Below are positions 52,446 to 60,533 of a DNA stretch of 64,000 nucleotides, in pieces. The stretch comes from Paenibacillus sp. 37. GTDB lineage: Bacteria; Bacillota; Bacilli; Paenibacillales; Paenibacillaceae. The DNA is taken from positions 5,828,001 through 5,892,000 of the forward strand of contig NZ_CP043761.1 in assembly GCF_008386395.1 (NCBI RefSeq), in the 5' to 3' direction. The stretch's first letter is position 1. Every line of letters starts with the position of its first letter. Under the pieces are notes generated by a model. The model was not told where the DNA came from and did no database searches. It saw only the letters and a program-made list of their open reading frames with translations. Made by a program: the position numbers and the translations under genes.

Positions 52446-53900
52446 TTACCACCAACGGTAGCCATCTGCAGCTGTCAGGCGATCTGCTGACTCTGGTCCA
52501 TGCGAACCTGCACTGTACGTATCCAGTGGCACGTTGCCCACTTCGAATGCTTCCTGAATCGGTTGAACCCACTGCCATGCCAGCTCCACTTCGTTCCAGT
52601 GAGCGAAGAAGGTGGAATCACCACGCATAGCGTCAAAGATCAGATTCTCGTACGCTTCAGGGATGTTACGTTTACCTGAGTTGAAGGTCATATGCATCGG
52701 CTCCACTTCACCATGGTTCAATGGATTCTTCGCATTTAATTGAAGGGAAATACTTTCTCCCGGACCAATTTCAATCGTAAGCAGGTTAGGTTCCGTTGTA
52801 TTTTCGGATTCATGCCCCGTTTTCAGTGGAGCCTTGAACTCAACAACGATTCGAGTGGATTTCTCAGCCAGGCGTTTACCTGTACGGATATAAAATGGAA
52901 CCTCACTCCAGAACGGATCATCGATCCACAGTCTTGCGGCAACATAGGTCTCATTCTGCGATCCGGCAGGGATGCCAGGCTCGTCCAGATATCCAACAAC
53001 CGAAGTGCCTTGCAGCTCACCTGCGGCATATTGCGCACGAACGACTTCAGAAGCGACGTTTTCTTTCGTCAAAGGACGAAGTGCTTCAGCAATTTTTTGC
53101 TTTTTGAATTGAATTTCTTCCGGTGTGCAACGTTTTGGCAAATGCAAACCAATCATCATCAGCAACTGAAGCATATGGTTTTGGAACATGTCACGAAGCG
53201 CACCACTTTGGTCGTAATACGCCGCACGTTCTTCAACACCCACCGTCTCACTTGCCGTAATCTGAACATTGGCAATATAACGGTTAGACCACAACGCTTG
53301 AATTACCGGATTTGCATAGGTGAGCGTCTCAATATTTTGAACCATTGGTTTACCAAGGAAATGGTCAATACGGTAAATCTCTTCTTCCGCAAACGTATTG
53401 CTCAGTTTTTCGTTCAGATCACGAGCGGATTGCAGGTCGTGTCCGAAAGGTTTTTCGATAATCAGTTTCTTCCAGCCTTTGGTGTTACCCAGGCCACTTT
53501 CTTGTATGTTTAATGCGATTGGCTCAAAGAATTCCGGTGCCACCGACATGTAGAACATGCGGTTTTCGGGAATGTTAAGCTCTTGTTCACGCTGTTGAAC
53601 CAGTTCCAACAGTTTGGTGTAATCTTCAAGCTTCGTATTATTTAAAGAACAATAACGGAAAGCTCCAATGAAATCCCGAACCTGAGATGCTTCTTCCGGC
53701 GTCTGACGTGAGAATTCATGCAGTGACTTTTCAACATTCGCCTGAAAGTCCGTATCCGACAATTCACGTCGTCCCAAACCGATAACGGAGAAGGATTCCG
53801 GCATTTTCTCATCCATGTACAAGTTATATAATGCAGGGTAAATCTTGCGTTTGGCTAAATCGCCTGTTGCCCCGAACAGGACAAATGTCATTGCATCCAT
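52446..53900 (-). CDS. zwf: Glucose-6-phosphate 1-dehydrogenase
   Basis: A 484-residue enzyme making 6-phosphogluconolactone and NADPH, the entry to the pentose phosphate pathway. The cofactor motif is GATGDLAKRK (residues 10-19). The active-site RIDHFLGK (about residues 178-185) contains the catalytic histidine region, and IIEKPFG precedes it. AGGAGG precedes the ATG. It is followed on the same strand by gnd and tal but probably has its own transcript. Divergent from the HxlR gene across a 415-base region with no gene. Confidence 0.96.
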   Translation of the reverse strand: MDAMTFVLFGATGDLAKRKIYPALYNLYMDEKMPESFSVIGLGRRELSDTDFQANVEKSLHEFSRQTPEEASQVRDFIGAFRYCSLNNTKLEDYTKLLELVQQREQELNIPENRMFYMSVAPEFFEPIALNIQESGLGNTKGWKKLIIEKPFGHDLQSARDLNEKLSNTFAEEEIYRIDHFLGKPMVQNIETLTYANPVIQALWSNRYIANVQITASETVGVEERAAYYDQSGALRDMFQNHMLQLLMMIGLHLPKRCTPEEIQFKKQKIAEALRPLTKENVASEVVRAQYAAGELQGTSVVGYLDEPGIPAGSQNETYVAARLWIDDPFWSEVPFYIRTGKRLAEKSTRIVVEFKAPLKTGHESENTTEPNLLTIEIGPGESISLQLNAKNPLNHGEVEPMHMTFNSGKRNIPEAYENLIFDAMRGDSTFFAHWNEVELAWQWVQPIQEAFEVGNVPLDTYSAGSHGPESADRLTAADGYRWW

Positions 53901-54220
53901 TGGAGTGCCTCCTGTGATCTGTGCAGTATAGTATATGATGTTGCAAAATGTTCAAATCCAAGCATGACAAAAGACGGAATAAGTGGGTGTGTTCCCCGCC
54001 TTGCCTCCGTTTATATAACACACCTGAATTTAACCATGGAACATTCCTTCTCTCCACAACCTGTATTTAGGTTATAAATTGTAACCTTTTGAATTAACGT
54101 TACCCATATTACACCTGTCGTCACAATTCGTCAATAATCGTGTCTAACCTGTGAACTCCAGTGTTTATAGGGTTTTTATTTGATGATAACGCTTTATGTG
54201 GTAAGATTAAGAACAATTGG

Positions 54221-54240
54221 TATGTGACATTTTACACATA
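54221..54240. promoter_or_regulatory. Inverted repeat between zwf and the HxlR gene
   Basis: TATGTG-N8-CACATA lies just upstream of the HxlR promoter. It could be an operator; the regulator is unknown. Confidence 0.35.
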
Positions 54241-54247
54241 TGGCCTG

Positions 54248-54275
54248 TGGACAAGTAGGTTACAATAAGTATACT
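54248..54275 (+). promoter_or_regulatory. Candidate promoter of the HxlR gene
   Basis: TGGACA (54248-54253), 16-base spacer, TATACT (54270-54275), 40 bases before the start codon. Confidence 0.55.
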
Positions 54276-54315
54276 AATGATATTACAAGCAATACTAAAC
54301 CGAAGGAGCACAATC

Positions 54316-54636
54316 ATGAGCGATGATGAGAATGCCAAGCAAATATGCACAAAAGTGGAACAATCTTATCAGATCATTGGCCGAAAATGGGTAGCCCTCA
54401 TAATCCATGCGTTGATGGAGGAACCCAAGCGCTTCAGTGAGATTCACGCTTATATCCCTGACTTGAGTAAACGCGTGTTAAATGAGCGAATGAAGGAATT
54501 GGAAGAAGAAGGACTCGTGGTTCGCCATGTGGTCACGGAACGTCCAGTTCGGACTGAATATATGTTGTCACGAAAAGGTACGGAACTGGGGAGAGCGCTA
54601 AGCGCCGTGGAACGTTGGGCTGATAAGTGGCTGTAA
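54316..54636 (+). CDS. HxlR family winged-helix regulator
   Basis: A 106-residue DNA-binding protein. The HxlR core covers residues 12-100: IIGRKWVALIIHALMEEPKRF, then LSKRVLNERMKELEEEGLV as recognition helix and wing. A single N-terminal cysteine (C11) is where redox-sensing members such as HypR carry their switch cysteine, so thiol-stress sensing is possible but unproven. GAAGGAG precedes the ATG at 54316. The divergent gene zwf supplies NADPH, which would fit an oxidative-stress link; this is inference. Confidence 0.9.
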   Translation: MSDDENAKQICTKVEQSYQIIGRKWVALIIHALMEEPKRFSEIHAYIPDLSKRVLNERMKELEEEGLVVRHVVTERPVRTEYMLSRKGTELGRALSAVERWADKWL

Positions 54637-54688
54637 TATTTTGAGGAATCATTATGGTTTATTTATTTAGCTTAAAGGTAACGCCGAT

Positions 54689-54750
54689 AATCCCGGAGGT
54701 GGAGTATCGCATTTAGCAAATGGCTAGTGCAATCCGCATCCGGGATTTAT
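54689..54750 (+). terminator. Terminator-like hairpin after the HxlR gene
   Basis: AATCCCGGA pairs with TCCGGGATT with an imperfect inner stem; TTATTTACTT follows. Between this and 54916 nothing else is seen. Confidence 0.55.
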
Positions 54751-54916
54751 TTACTTCAAACAGTGAATACTAATTGTATACAAAGACGTAATAACGCTAT
54801 TATTTTGCAAACCAAATGACTATGGAGATTATTATCTCGAAGCGATTGCGAGTTAAATGGATGGAAAAACCGGGTGTATTGATTTTTTAGTGGTGTAGGT
54901 GTTATAGACCTGGAAC

Positions 54917-54959
54917 AAAAAAAGATGCCAATTCTCACTTATGTGAGGGGCATCTTTTT
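54917..54959 (-). terminator. Terminator of the Gfo/Idh gene
   Basis: On the minus strand AAAAAGATGCC and GGCATCTTTTTTT pair around a CTCAC-TTA(T)-GTGAG inner hairpin, 12 bases after the stop. Confidence 0.9.
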
Positions 54960-54970
54960 CACGTATAATA

Positions 54971-56128
54971 CTACGAATCCAACTTACTCCCGAGTGTAAT
55001 ACTCGAATCCTCGAAGTTGTCCACCGTCGTCTTTTTTTCATAAAAGTGTACGGCATGTTGCATAATTCCTTCTCTTGTGTAAAACGCGTCTTTCGCCCCT
55101 AGTGGAAAAACAACCTTTTCTCTCGTACTTGCCGACTTATAGATACCCACAATCAGTTCAAGCGTATTCCGACCACTTTGGCCATCCACCAGAAGGGGAG
55201 ATCCTGTCTCAATAGCATTTAACACATTCTCCACTTGCCCAGCGTGACCGACATGAGTAACATCCGGCAATTCGTCAGCGAGCTTCTGAATCTGTTGTTC
55301 CAACTCTCCATTGGATTCCGGAAATCCGTTATTCCGCGCGGTAGAAGCAACCACTTTCCAAGGTGCAGATACCCGGGCTTCTTTGCCCTGAAAAATTAAC
55401 TGTTGCTCCTCTCCGTGATGTATGACGGAACTGGTAATCATGCCAAGCGCCCCTTCCTGGAAGCGAAGCATCGCCATGGATATATCCTCAACTTCGGCAT
55501 TATCATGAGCCGTATTTGCCATCATCGCCTGTAATTCCACTGGAGGTCCCATCATCCAAAGCATAGCATCAATATGATGCACCGCATGATTAAGGGTACA
55601 ACCTCCGCCTTCTTTTTCCCATGTCCCGCGCCACCACAGATCATAATAATTGTGGCCCCGCCACCAGAACGAATCAACCTGCACATGTACAATAGGCCCC
55701 ATCCGTTTACTGTCCAGCACACCTTTTAACTTCATCATCGGTGTCGTAAATCGATTCTGTGCTACTACAGATAGTAACTTGCCACTTTCTTGCGCTGCTC
55801 TCAACATCAGATCCGCTTCCTCCAGGGAAGATGCCATCGGTTTTTCGACCAACACATGCGCACCTGCTTGCATGAAATCACACGCAATTGGAGCATGCGT
55901 ATATGGTGGCGTACAGACGGATACCAGATCAATATTTTGGGCAAGTAGCTCTGTGTAATCCGTAAAGGCTTGTGCACCTTCCAATCCATATTCATTAATT
56001 CGCTTCTGTGCTTTTTCCACGTAGATATCGACCACAGCAACAATCTGACATCGCTCTGGAAATGCTAAGTATGCTGAGATATGCGCTCCACTAATTGCAC
56101 CTACTCCAATAATCGCCACTCTTAACAT
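54971..56128 (-). CDS. Gfo/Idh/MocA family oxidoreductase
   Basis: A 385-residue NAD(P)-dependent sugar or cyclitol dehydrogenase. The N-terminal GVGAISGAH (about residues 7-15) binds the cofactor. EKPMA (near residue 93) is the family lysine motif, and HAVHHIDAMLW supplies the usual catalytic histidine (near 179). Substrate is unknown. The ATG after GGGAGG is used. It is divergent from an AraC regulator that probably controls it. Confidence 0.9.
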   Translation of the reverse strand: MLRVAIIGVGAISGAHISAYLAFPERCQIVAVVDIYVEKAQKRINEYGLEGAQAFTDYTELLAQNIDLVSVCTPPYTHAPIACDFMQAGAHVLVEKPMASSLEEADLMLRAAQESGKLLSVVAQNRFTTPMMKLKGVLDSKRMGPIVHVQVDSFWWRGHNYYDLWWRGTWEKEGGGCTLNHAVHHIDAMLWMMGPPVELQAMMANTAHDNAEVEDISMAMLRFQEGALGMITSSVIHHGEEQQLIFQGKEARVSAPWKVVASTARNNGFPESNGELEQQIQKLADELPDVTHVGHAGQVENVLNAIETGSPLLVDGQSGRNTLELIVGIYKSASTREKVVFPLGAKDAFYTREGIMQHAVHFYEKKTTVDNFEDSSITLGSKLDS

Positions 56129-56235
56129 CGTTACAACCTCCCTTGTTTCCTTCACAATACACAATAATAAAGCGCTTTTATGCGTTCATCTTGTGGTAAA
56201 ATATAACTATCTTGTGCATGATAAGGGAGGCATTC

Positions 56236-57111
56236 ATGATGTCCATCTTCCTGGGAGAACAATTTAAGCTGGTCTGTCGCCGTACATCCAACACTACGTT
56301 TCGCGAAGTGTTCCATGCTCACTCGCAGCTGGAGATAACCTATATTCACGAAGGATACGGGCAGTTGATAACCGAAGGTCAGGTTTTCTCCCTTGAACGC
56401 GGTATGCTCATGATTTTTCGACCTTTTCAATTGCACCACTTCCAGATTCAAGTATCCAGTCAGCAGCCTTTCATCAGAAACGTGCTTATGTTTGAGCTTG
56501 AAATATTAAAGACATATTGGTCGCATTTTATGACGACTCACCGTTTCATACATGACCTGCTGGGAGAGCACTCTCCGATTCACCCGATCCGACTTCCTGC
56601 CACTTCCCCACTCATTCAACGAATGGAACAATTCGATAAGACCTATCCAGAACTACTACCTCATGAAGCAGTGGAGGATACTTGCCTCTTTATACTTGAT
56701 TCACTTACGCAACTACGTTACTTATGGAAAGATGTTGTCATTCAGGATCTAAAGGCACATTCCGTATCCAGTTCAGTAATGCTTCATCCTCATGCCGAAG
56801 CCATCATGCAGTGGATTGAACAGCATTACCAGGAGCCTTTTCGTTTGGAGGATATCGCAGAGACACTTCATCTATCCCCCTATCATCTATCTCATGTATT
56901 CAAAAAAGCGACTGGCACCACCATTATTGCTTATGCTCAAGCCACCCGCATTCGTCATGCCTGTGTGCTGCTCACCCGTTCCTCCCTTTCCGTTCCCGAA
57001 ATCGGTCACCGTGTCGGTATGACAAGCCCCTCCTACTTTTGCAAAGTATTCCGTACTACCACAGGCTCTACACCACATCAATATCGGCTGAAGGTGCAGG
57101 GGAGGAAGTAA
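56236..57111 (+). CDS. AraC family transcriptional regulator with cupin domain
   Basis: A 291-residue regulator. The N-terminal cupin sensor covers about residues 15-100 (FHAHSQLEITYIHEGYGQL). The C-terminal pair of helix-turn-helix motifs covers about residues 190-288 (RLEDIAETLHLSPYHLSHVFKKATG and VPEIGHRVGMTSPSYFCKVFRTTTG). AGGGAGG precedes the ATG. It is divergent from the Gfo/Idh gene, so it likely responds to that enzyme's sugar substrate. Confidence 0.92.
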   Translation: MMSIFLGEQFKLVCRRTSNTTFREVFHAHSQLEITYIHEGYGQLITEGQVFSLERGMLMIFRPFQLHHFQIQVSSQQPFIRNVLMFELEILKTYWSHFMTTHRFIHDLLGEHSPIHPIRLPATSPLIQRMEQFDKTYPELLPHEAVEDTCLFILDSLTQLRYLWKDVVIQDLKAHSVSSSVMLHPHAEAIMQWIEQHYQEPFRLEDIAETLHLSPYHLSHVFKKATGTTIIAYAQATRIRHACVLLTRSSLSVPEIGHRVGMTSPSYFCKVFRTTTGSTPHQYRLKVQGRK

Positions 57112-57127
57112 TGGATCACCACATAAA

Positions 57128-57165
57128 GAAAGAAGCGAAAGAATTCACTTCTCCGCTTCTTCTCG
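57128..57165. terminator. Hairpin between the AraC and DUF3600 genes
   Basis: AAGAAGCG and CGCTTCTT pair around a 16-base loop between convergent genes. Confidence 0.5.
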
Positions 57166-57185
57166 TACAAACCGTTTTACTTGCT

Positions 57186-57935
57186 TCACCGTACATCAAG
57201 CCCCAACTTCTCCAAATACGGAATAAGTCGCTCTCTTAATTGCCTCAAATCATCCTTCTGTTCCACTGACAAGCGTTCATCATGAATACTTCCATCCTTA
57301 TCCACCACCATCAGCTCATACTCCTTCATTTGTTCATACACAGATTTGAACTCGGTATACTCCTCTTTAGATAACATCTCCTCCGCTCGCGCCAACTGCT
57401 CCGTCCAGAATTGTTGCTCATTCATAGGATCCTTTTGTGAAGCGGTACTCACAGCTTCCAGCTTCTCGAAAAACGGTTCCAGCTCAGCTACAAGAAGGTT
57501 ATATTGTTCCTGCTCCACTGTACCCCACTGCTCTGGATGCATTTTTCCCTGAGAATCAGCATACTTCACGGCCATTTGCCCCATTTTCTTCAGCAGGTCC
57601 ATGTATTGAACAAATTCTTCTTCACTGAAATGCGTCTTGGCCGTCTGCAGCTTTGCTTCCAACCTCATATAATCCTCAGCTGTTCCCCCCATAGCAGTGA
57701 TATTTTCCTGTGAACCATATATTCCGTCTGCAAGATAGGTGTACCCTGCGTAGGCTCCGGTGGGAATAATGAGTACAACAGCCAATAGCCCAGTGACCAG
57801 CCATCTTTTTCGATTTCTTCTAATGTGAATATCACTTCGAATACCATCCAACATTTTATGTTTAATTCCCGCAGGAACAGACCACTCTTTAGTCTCTTCC
57901 TGGTAGGCTGTTCGCAACTCTTCATCGAGTCTCAT
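57186..57935 (-). CDS. Anti-sigma-factor-like membrane protein (DUF3600)
   Basis: A 249-residue protein: about 42 cytoplasmic residues, one transmembrane helix (about 43-65) and an extracytoplasmic, mostly helical, acidic domain. The DUF3600 family is found next to ECF sigma factors. Its first 14 bases overlap the end of the sigma gene, so it is co-translated and is the likely membrane anti-sigma factor. AGGTGGAGG precedes the ATG. No ZAS-type zinc motif is seen in the cytoplasmic part. Confidence 0.85.
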   Translation of the reverse strand: MRLDEELRTAYQEETKEWSVPAGIKHKMLDGIRSDIHIRRNRKRWLVTGLLAVVLIIPTGAYAGYTYLADGIYGSQENITAMGGTAEDYMRLEAKLQTAKTHFSEEEFVQYMDLLKKMGQMAVKYADSQGKMHPEQWGTVEQEQYNLLVAELEPFFEKLEAVSTASQKDPMNEQQFWTEQLARAEEMLSKEEYTEFKSVYEQMKEYELMVVDKDGSIHDERLSVEQKDDLRQLRERLIPYLEKLGLDVR

Positions 57936-58509
57936 GCAAATCCTCCACCTTTCCCCGCAACCTTGGATTCATCTTCTCTTTTTGTCTCAACTTCGCCAGC
58001 GCCGCATGTATGCGCGATTTCACGGTTCCAAGTGGAATCTCCAATATGCCAGCAATCTCCTCTTGCGTGTATTCGTTCAAATAATGAAGTGTAACCACCT
58101 GCTGCAGCTTGTACGGCAAACGACGCACCTGTTCCAGCAGAGGACGATTTGCCAATTTGTTGACCAGATCAGTGGAAAAATCATATTCCATACCAACGTC
58201 AGATTTCTCGAGCCGCTTGCCAAACCGAAACTGCATCAATCTTTTGCGTCGATAACTCTGAACCTGTCGCATCGTCACCCCCATCAACCAGGGACGAAAA
58301 GCACGCTCCGCATCATATCGCGCCAATGATCGATACGCCTGAATGTAAATCTCCTGTACCACATCCTCCGCGTCAGACTTGTCCTTGATGAGAAATCGCA
58401 CAGTGTGATATATCCTCGTCACTGTTTTCTCATATAATTCTCCATATGCTTCTTCATGCCCCGCCCGTATTAACGTTACAAGTTCTATGTACTCATCTTG
58501 CTCACTCAT
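57922..58509 (-). CDS. ECF RNA polymerase sigma factor
   Basis: A 195-residue sigma-70 family ECF factor. Region 2 is about residues 22-90 (DAEDVVQEIYIQAYRSLARYD), and region 4 is about 125-180 (LPYKLQQVVTLHYLNEYTQEEIAGILEIPLGTVKSRIHAAL). It would direct transcription of an envelope- or stress-related regulon when released by the overlapping DUF3600 protein. GGAGGAGG precedes the ATG. An autoregulated promoter could not be identified in the 855-base gene-poor stretch upstream. Confidence 0.93.
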   Translation of the reverse strand: MSEQDEYIELVTLIRAGHEEAYGELYEKTVTRIYHTVRFLIKDKSDAEDVVQEIYIQAYRSLARYDAERAFRPWLMGVTMRQVQSYRRKRLMQFRFGKRLEKSDVGMEYDFSTDLVNKLANRPLLEQVRRLPYKLQQVVTLHYLNEYTQEEIAGILEIPLGTVKSRIHAALAKLRQKEKMNPRLRGKVEDLHETR

Positions 58510-58672
58510 TATCCATCCCCCTCCTCCTTACACTATATATTGGCATGCCAGCATCATATCGTTCGATTTATTTATTGAATGAGTAGGTACGGCTGAATCT
58601 GATACAAAAATGTCCTCTGGTGTTTATCATGATATAATATACCTAATTTTGATATAATTGGAGGTTCTGCAT

Positions 58673-58759
58673 CTGAGTTATAAGATCCCCTTTGGTCTTT
58701 TACTATTATCTATATCGATCATCAGATTGGTAATCGCCAGAACAAACCTTGAGCCCTAG
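58673..58759 (+). CDS. Possible 28-residue hydrophobic peptide with CTG start
   Basis: GGAGG lies eight bases before a CTG that opens 28 codons ending in TAG. The product would have a hydrophobic core (PFGLLLLSISIIRLVIA). Two GATATAAT boxes 20 bases apart lie upstream. The rare start codon makes this weak; it is listed because spacing to the ribosome-binding site is ideal. Confidence 0.25.
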   Translation: MSYKIPFGLLLLSISIIRLVIARTNLEP

Positions 58760-58862
58760 ACCACGGTATACAGACTTATTGGGATCTTGGTTATCTTATC
58801 ATCTCTTTTTCTTTCGAAAGCGGATATAAGGGAGTAACTTAGCAGGGGTGGTCACTACTGTA

Positions 58863-58997
58863 ATGAAACTTTTCAGCAAATTGTACTCAGAATATCTCCT
58901 GATTCCACGACCTCTACGTTTGTTGTTTTTGTGGGGGTGGATTGTTTTGTTTTATATTGCTGGTGCCAAACTCAGATGGTTCTACTTCCTACAATAA
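58863..58997 (+). CDS. 44-residue basic hydrophobic peptide
   Basis: An ATG opens 44 codons. The peptide has a basic amphipathic start, a hydrophobic stretch (RLLFLWGWIVLFYIAGA) and an aromatic/basic end, giving one membrane span. GGGGTGG lies 11 bases upstream, a rather long spacing. A long hairpin terminator follows (59028-59084). It is not recognised. Size and composition recall type I toxins or small membrane regulators, without further support. Confidence 0.45.
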   Translation: MKLFSKLYSEYLLIPRPLRLLFLWGWIVLFYIAGAKLRWFYFLQ

Positions 58998-59027
58998 ACT
59001 GATTTTAAAGAAATCTGATCCCCTGGG

Positions 59028-59084
59028 ACATCAAAAAGAGCTGAGTCGTCATTATGACATCTCGGCTCTTCTTTGATGCTCATC
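59028..59084. terminator. Long hairpin after the 44-residue ORF
   Basis: CATCAAA-AAGAGC(T)GAG pairs with CTC(G)GCTCTT-CTTTGATG around a TCGTCATTATGACAT loop that itself can fold. It is nearly symmetrical, so it may act in both directions. Confidence 0.75.
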
Positions 59085-59211
59085 CTATTCCTTGCAGATA
59101 AAGATATAGGTAATCAACTCGAGCTCGCTCATACGTTCATTTTTGAGACAAACTTTATTTGATATTCAGAAATCACTTGATCACCGCTCCTGAATTGTTC
59201 TACCTGTTCAA

Positions 59212-59246
59212 GTCTTGCCATTAAGTTGGCAAGGCTTTTTTCTCTT
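59212..59246 (+). terminator. Terminator in the gene-poor stretch upstream of dedA
   Basis: AGTCTTGCCA-TTAAGT-TGGCAAGGCT is followed by TTTTTTC. No gene is seen between it and the previous hairpin, so it may end a short RNA. Confidence 0.8.
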
Positions 59247-59276
59247 AAACGTAAGTTATTTGGCCTTGCTTATGTA

Positions 59277-59298
59277 TTCTTTAGATTTTCTTCAGAAT
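59277..59298 (+). promoter_or_regulatory. Tandem 11-bp direct repeat upstream of dedA
   Basis: TTCTTTAGATT is followed directly by TTCTTCAGAAT. OmpR-family regulators bind direct repeats at one-turn spacing, and such a regulator is encoded in this cluster, so this is a candidate operator, 67 bases before the dedA start. Confidence 0.4.
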
Positions 59299-59364
59299 TA
59301 TGCTCATTAATTCCTTAGTTTTTTTCATTAAGATTGCTATATCGACAAGAGAGGAGGCAAAACA

Positions 59365-59868
59365 ATGATCAGTAATACGATCTTAGAGCTACTACATCAG
59401 TATGGATATCTGATTTTTTATTTTGCCTTCTCATTAGGGCCTTTCGGAATTCCAATTCCAAATGAAATCACGATTATCAGCGGTGCCATTTTGAGCCACA
59501 CAGGAGTTATCAATTCATGGATCACATATTTCTGTATTTTATCAGGACTATTAACGGCCATTACCTTTGCCTATTTTGCAGGGAAGTTATTTGGAACCAA
59601 GATAAAACACAGATTTCAACATCATAAACACTTCGTCAAGGCTGAACTCATCCTGAATAAGAGTGGCAATTGGGCGATGTGCATCGGTTTGTTCATTCCA
59701 ATCGTGCGGTATGTTCTCCCTTTGGTCATTGGGCTGAGCGGCGTCCAGTATAGAAAATTTGCTATTATCTCCTATTCCAGTGCTTTGTTATGGACCCTAA
59801 CGTATTTTACAGCGGGAACTTACTTCGGCGGCCCCATATTATCGACGCTTCATTTATTACATTTCTAA
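59365..59868 (+). CDS. DedA family membrane protein
   Basis: A 167-residue protein with four to five transmembrane helices, including two re-entrant-type segments. The DedA/VTT landmarks are GPFGIPIPNEITIISGA (about residues 25-41) and FIPIVRYVLPLVIGLSG (about 109-125), the latter with the conserved arginine. DedA proteins include undecaprenyl-phosphate and phosphatidylethanolamine flippases. At 167 residues it is shorter than most members (about 200). AGAGGAGG precedes the ATG. It is first of five same-strand genes: dedA, methyltransferase, response regulator, kinase, methyltransferase. Confidence 0.88.
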   Translation: MISNTILELLHQYGYLIFYFAFSLGPFGIPIPNEITIISGAILSHTGVINSWITYFCILSGLLTAITFAYFAGKLFGTKIKHRFQHHKHFVKAELILNKSGNWAMCIGLFIPIVRYVLPLVIGLSGVQYRKFAIISYSSALLWTLTYFTAGTYFGGPILSTLHLLHF

Positions 59869-59909
59869 CTGGTTTGGATAACATAACATCACATTATGGA
59901 GGAACCCCT

Positions 59910-60476
59910 ATGAATTCCAATGAACCTGTTTTATTTTTGAAAAGCTTTCTGCAAAGCCCTAAACATGTCGGCAGTATCATACCCAGTTCCCGGTTTCTCG
60001 CCAGCAAAATGGTGAAGCAAGCCTCTTGGCTAGAGGCAAAAGCAGTCGCCGAGCTTGGATCGGGTACAGGTCCTATCACTCGCTATATTCATCAACAAGT
60101 ACAGGATTCCACCAAAGTCCTATTGTTTGAGATGAACGAAACGATGAGGAATACTCTTAAGACGGCATACCCGGAGTTCTCTTGTTATCCAGACGCCGCT
60201 CGATTGGTAGAATCTATGAATCAAGAGGGCGTTCAGCAACTCGATTACATTTTTAGCGGGTTGCCCTTCTTCAACTTTGAGCCTGAATTAAGAAATACGT
60301 TGGTAGGGCAGATCCATAAGGCACTAAAACCCGGAGGATTATTCATCGCCTTTCAATATTCACTTCAAATGAAAAAATTATTATCCGAACACTTTATCAT
60401 CGAAAAAATAGAATTAGTGCCTTTGAATATCCCACCTGCGTTCGTTTATGTCTGTCGCAAAAAGGAAACAATTTAA
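59910..60476 (+). CDS. Phospholipid N-methyltransferase-like SAM-dependent methyltransferase, copy 1
   Basis: A 188-residue class I methyltransferase. An N-terminal segment (FLKSFLQSPKHVGSIIPSS, about residues 9-27) is typical of PmtA-type phospholipid methyltransferases, which bind the membrane with this amphipathic region. SAM motif I is ELGSGTG (48-54), and motif IV is SGLPFFNF (116-123), where rRNA dimethyltransferases have N-(L/I)-P-(Y/F). The likely substrate is phosphatidylethanolamine; rRNA is the alternative reading. GGAGG precedes the ATG. A paralogue lies after the kinase gene. Confidence 0.75.
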   Translation: MNSNEPVLFLKSFLQSPKHVGSIIPSSRFLASKMVKQASWLEAKAVAELGSGTGPITRYIHQQVQDSTKVLLFEMNETMRNTLKTAYPEFSCYPDAARLVESMNQEGVQQLDYIFSGLPFFNFEPELRNTLVGQIHKALKPGGLFIAFQYSLQMKKLLSEHFIIEKIELVPLNIPPAFVYVCRKKETI

Positions 60477-60533
60477 ACATTCCTGGCTATCGTTTACACT
60501 GATGTTATCCTAATTTTTAAGGAGTGTTGAATC

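Noticed and set aside
52740..53513. 257-codon plus-strand frame opposite zwf
   Set aside because: Shadow of zwf; composition (Phe, Cys, Arg, His) is that of an antisense frame.
54756..55056. Small minus-strand frames downstream of the Gfo/Idh gene
   Set aside because: They overlap the terminator at 54917-54959 and have no ribosome-binding sites.
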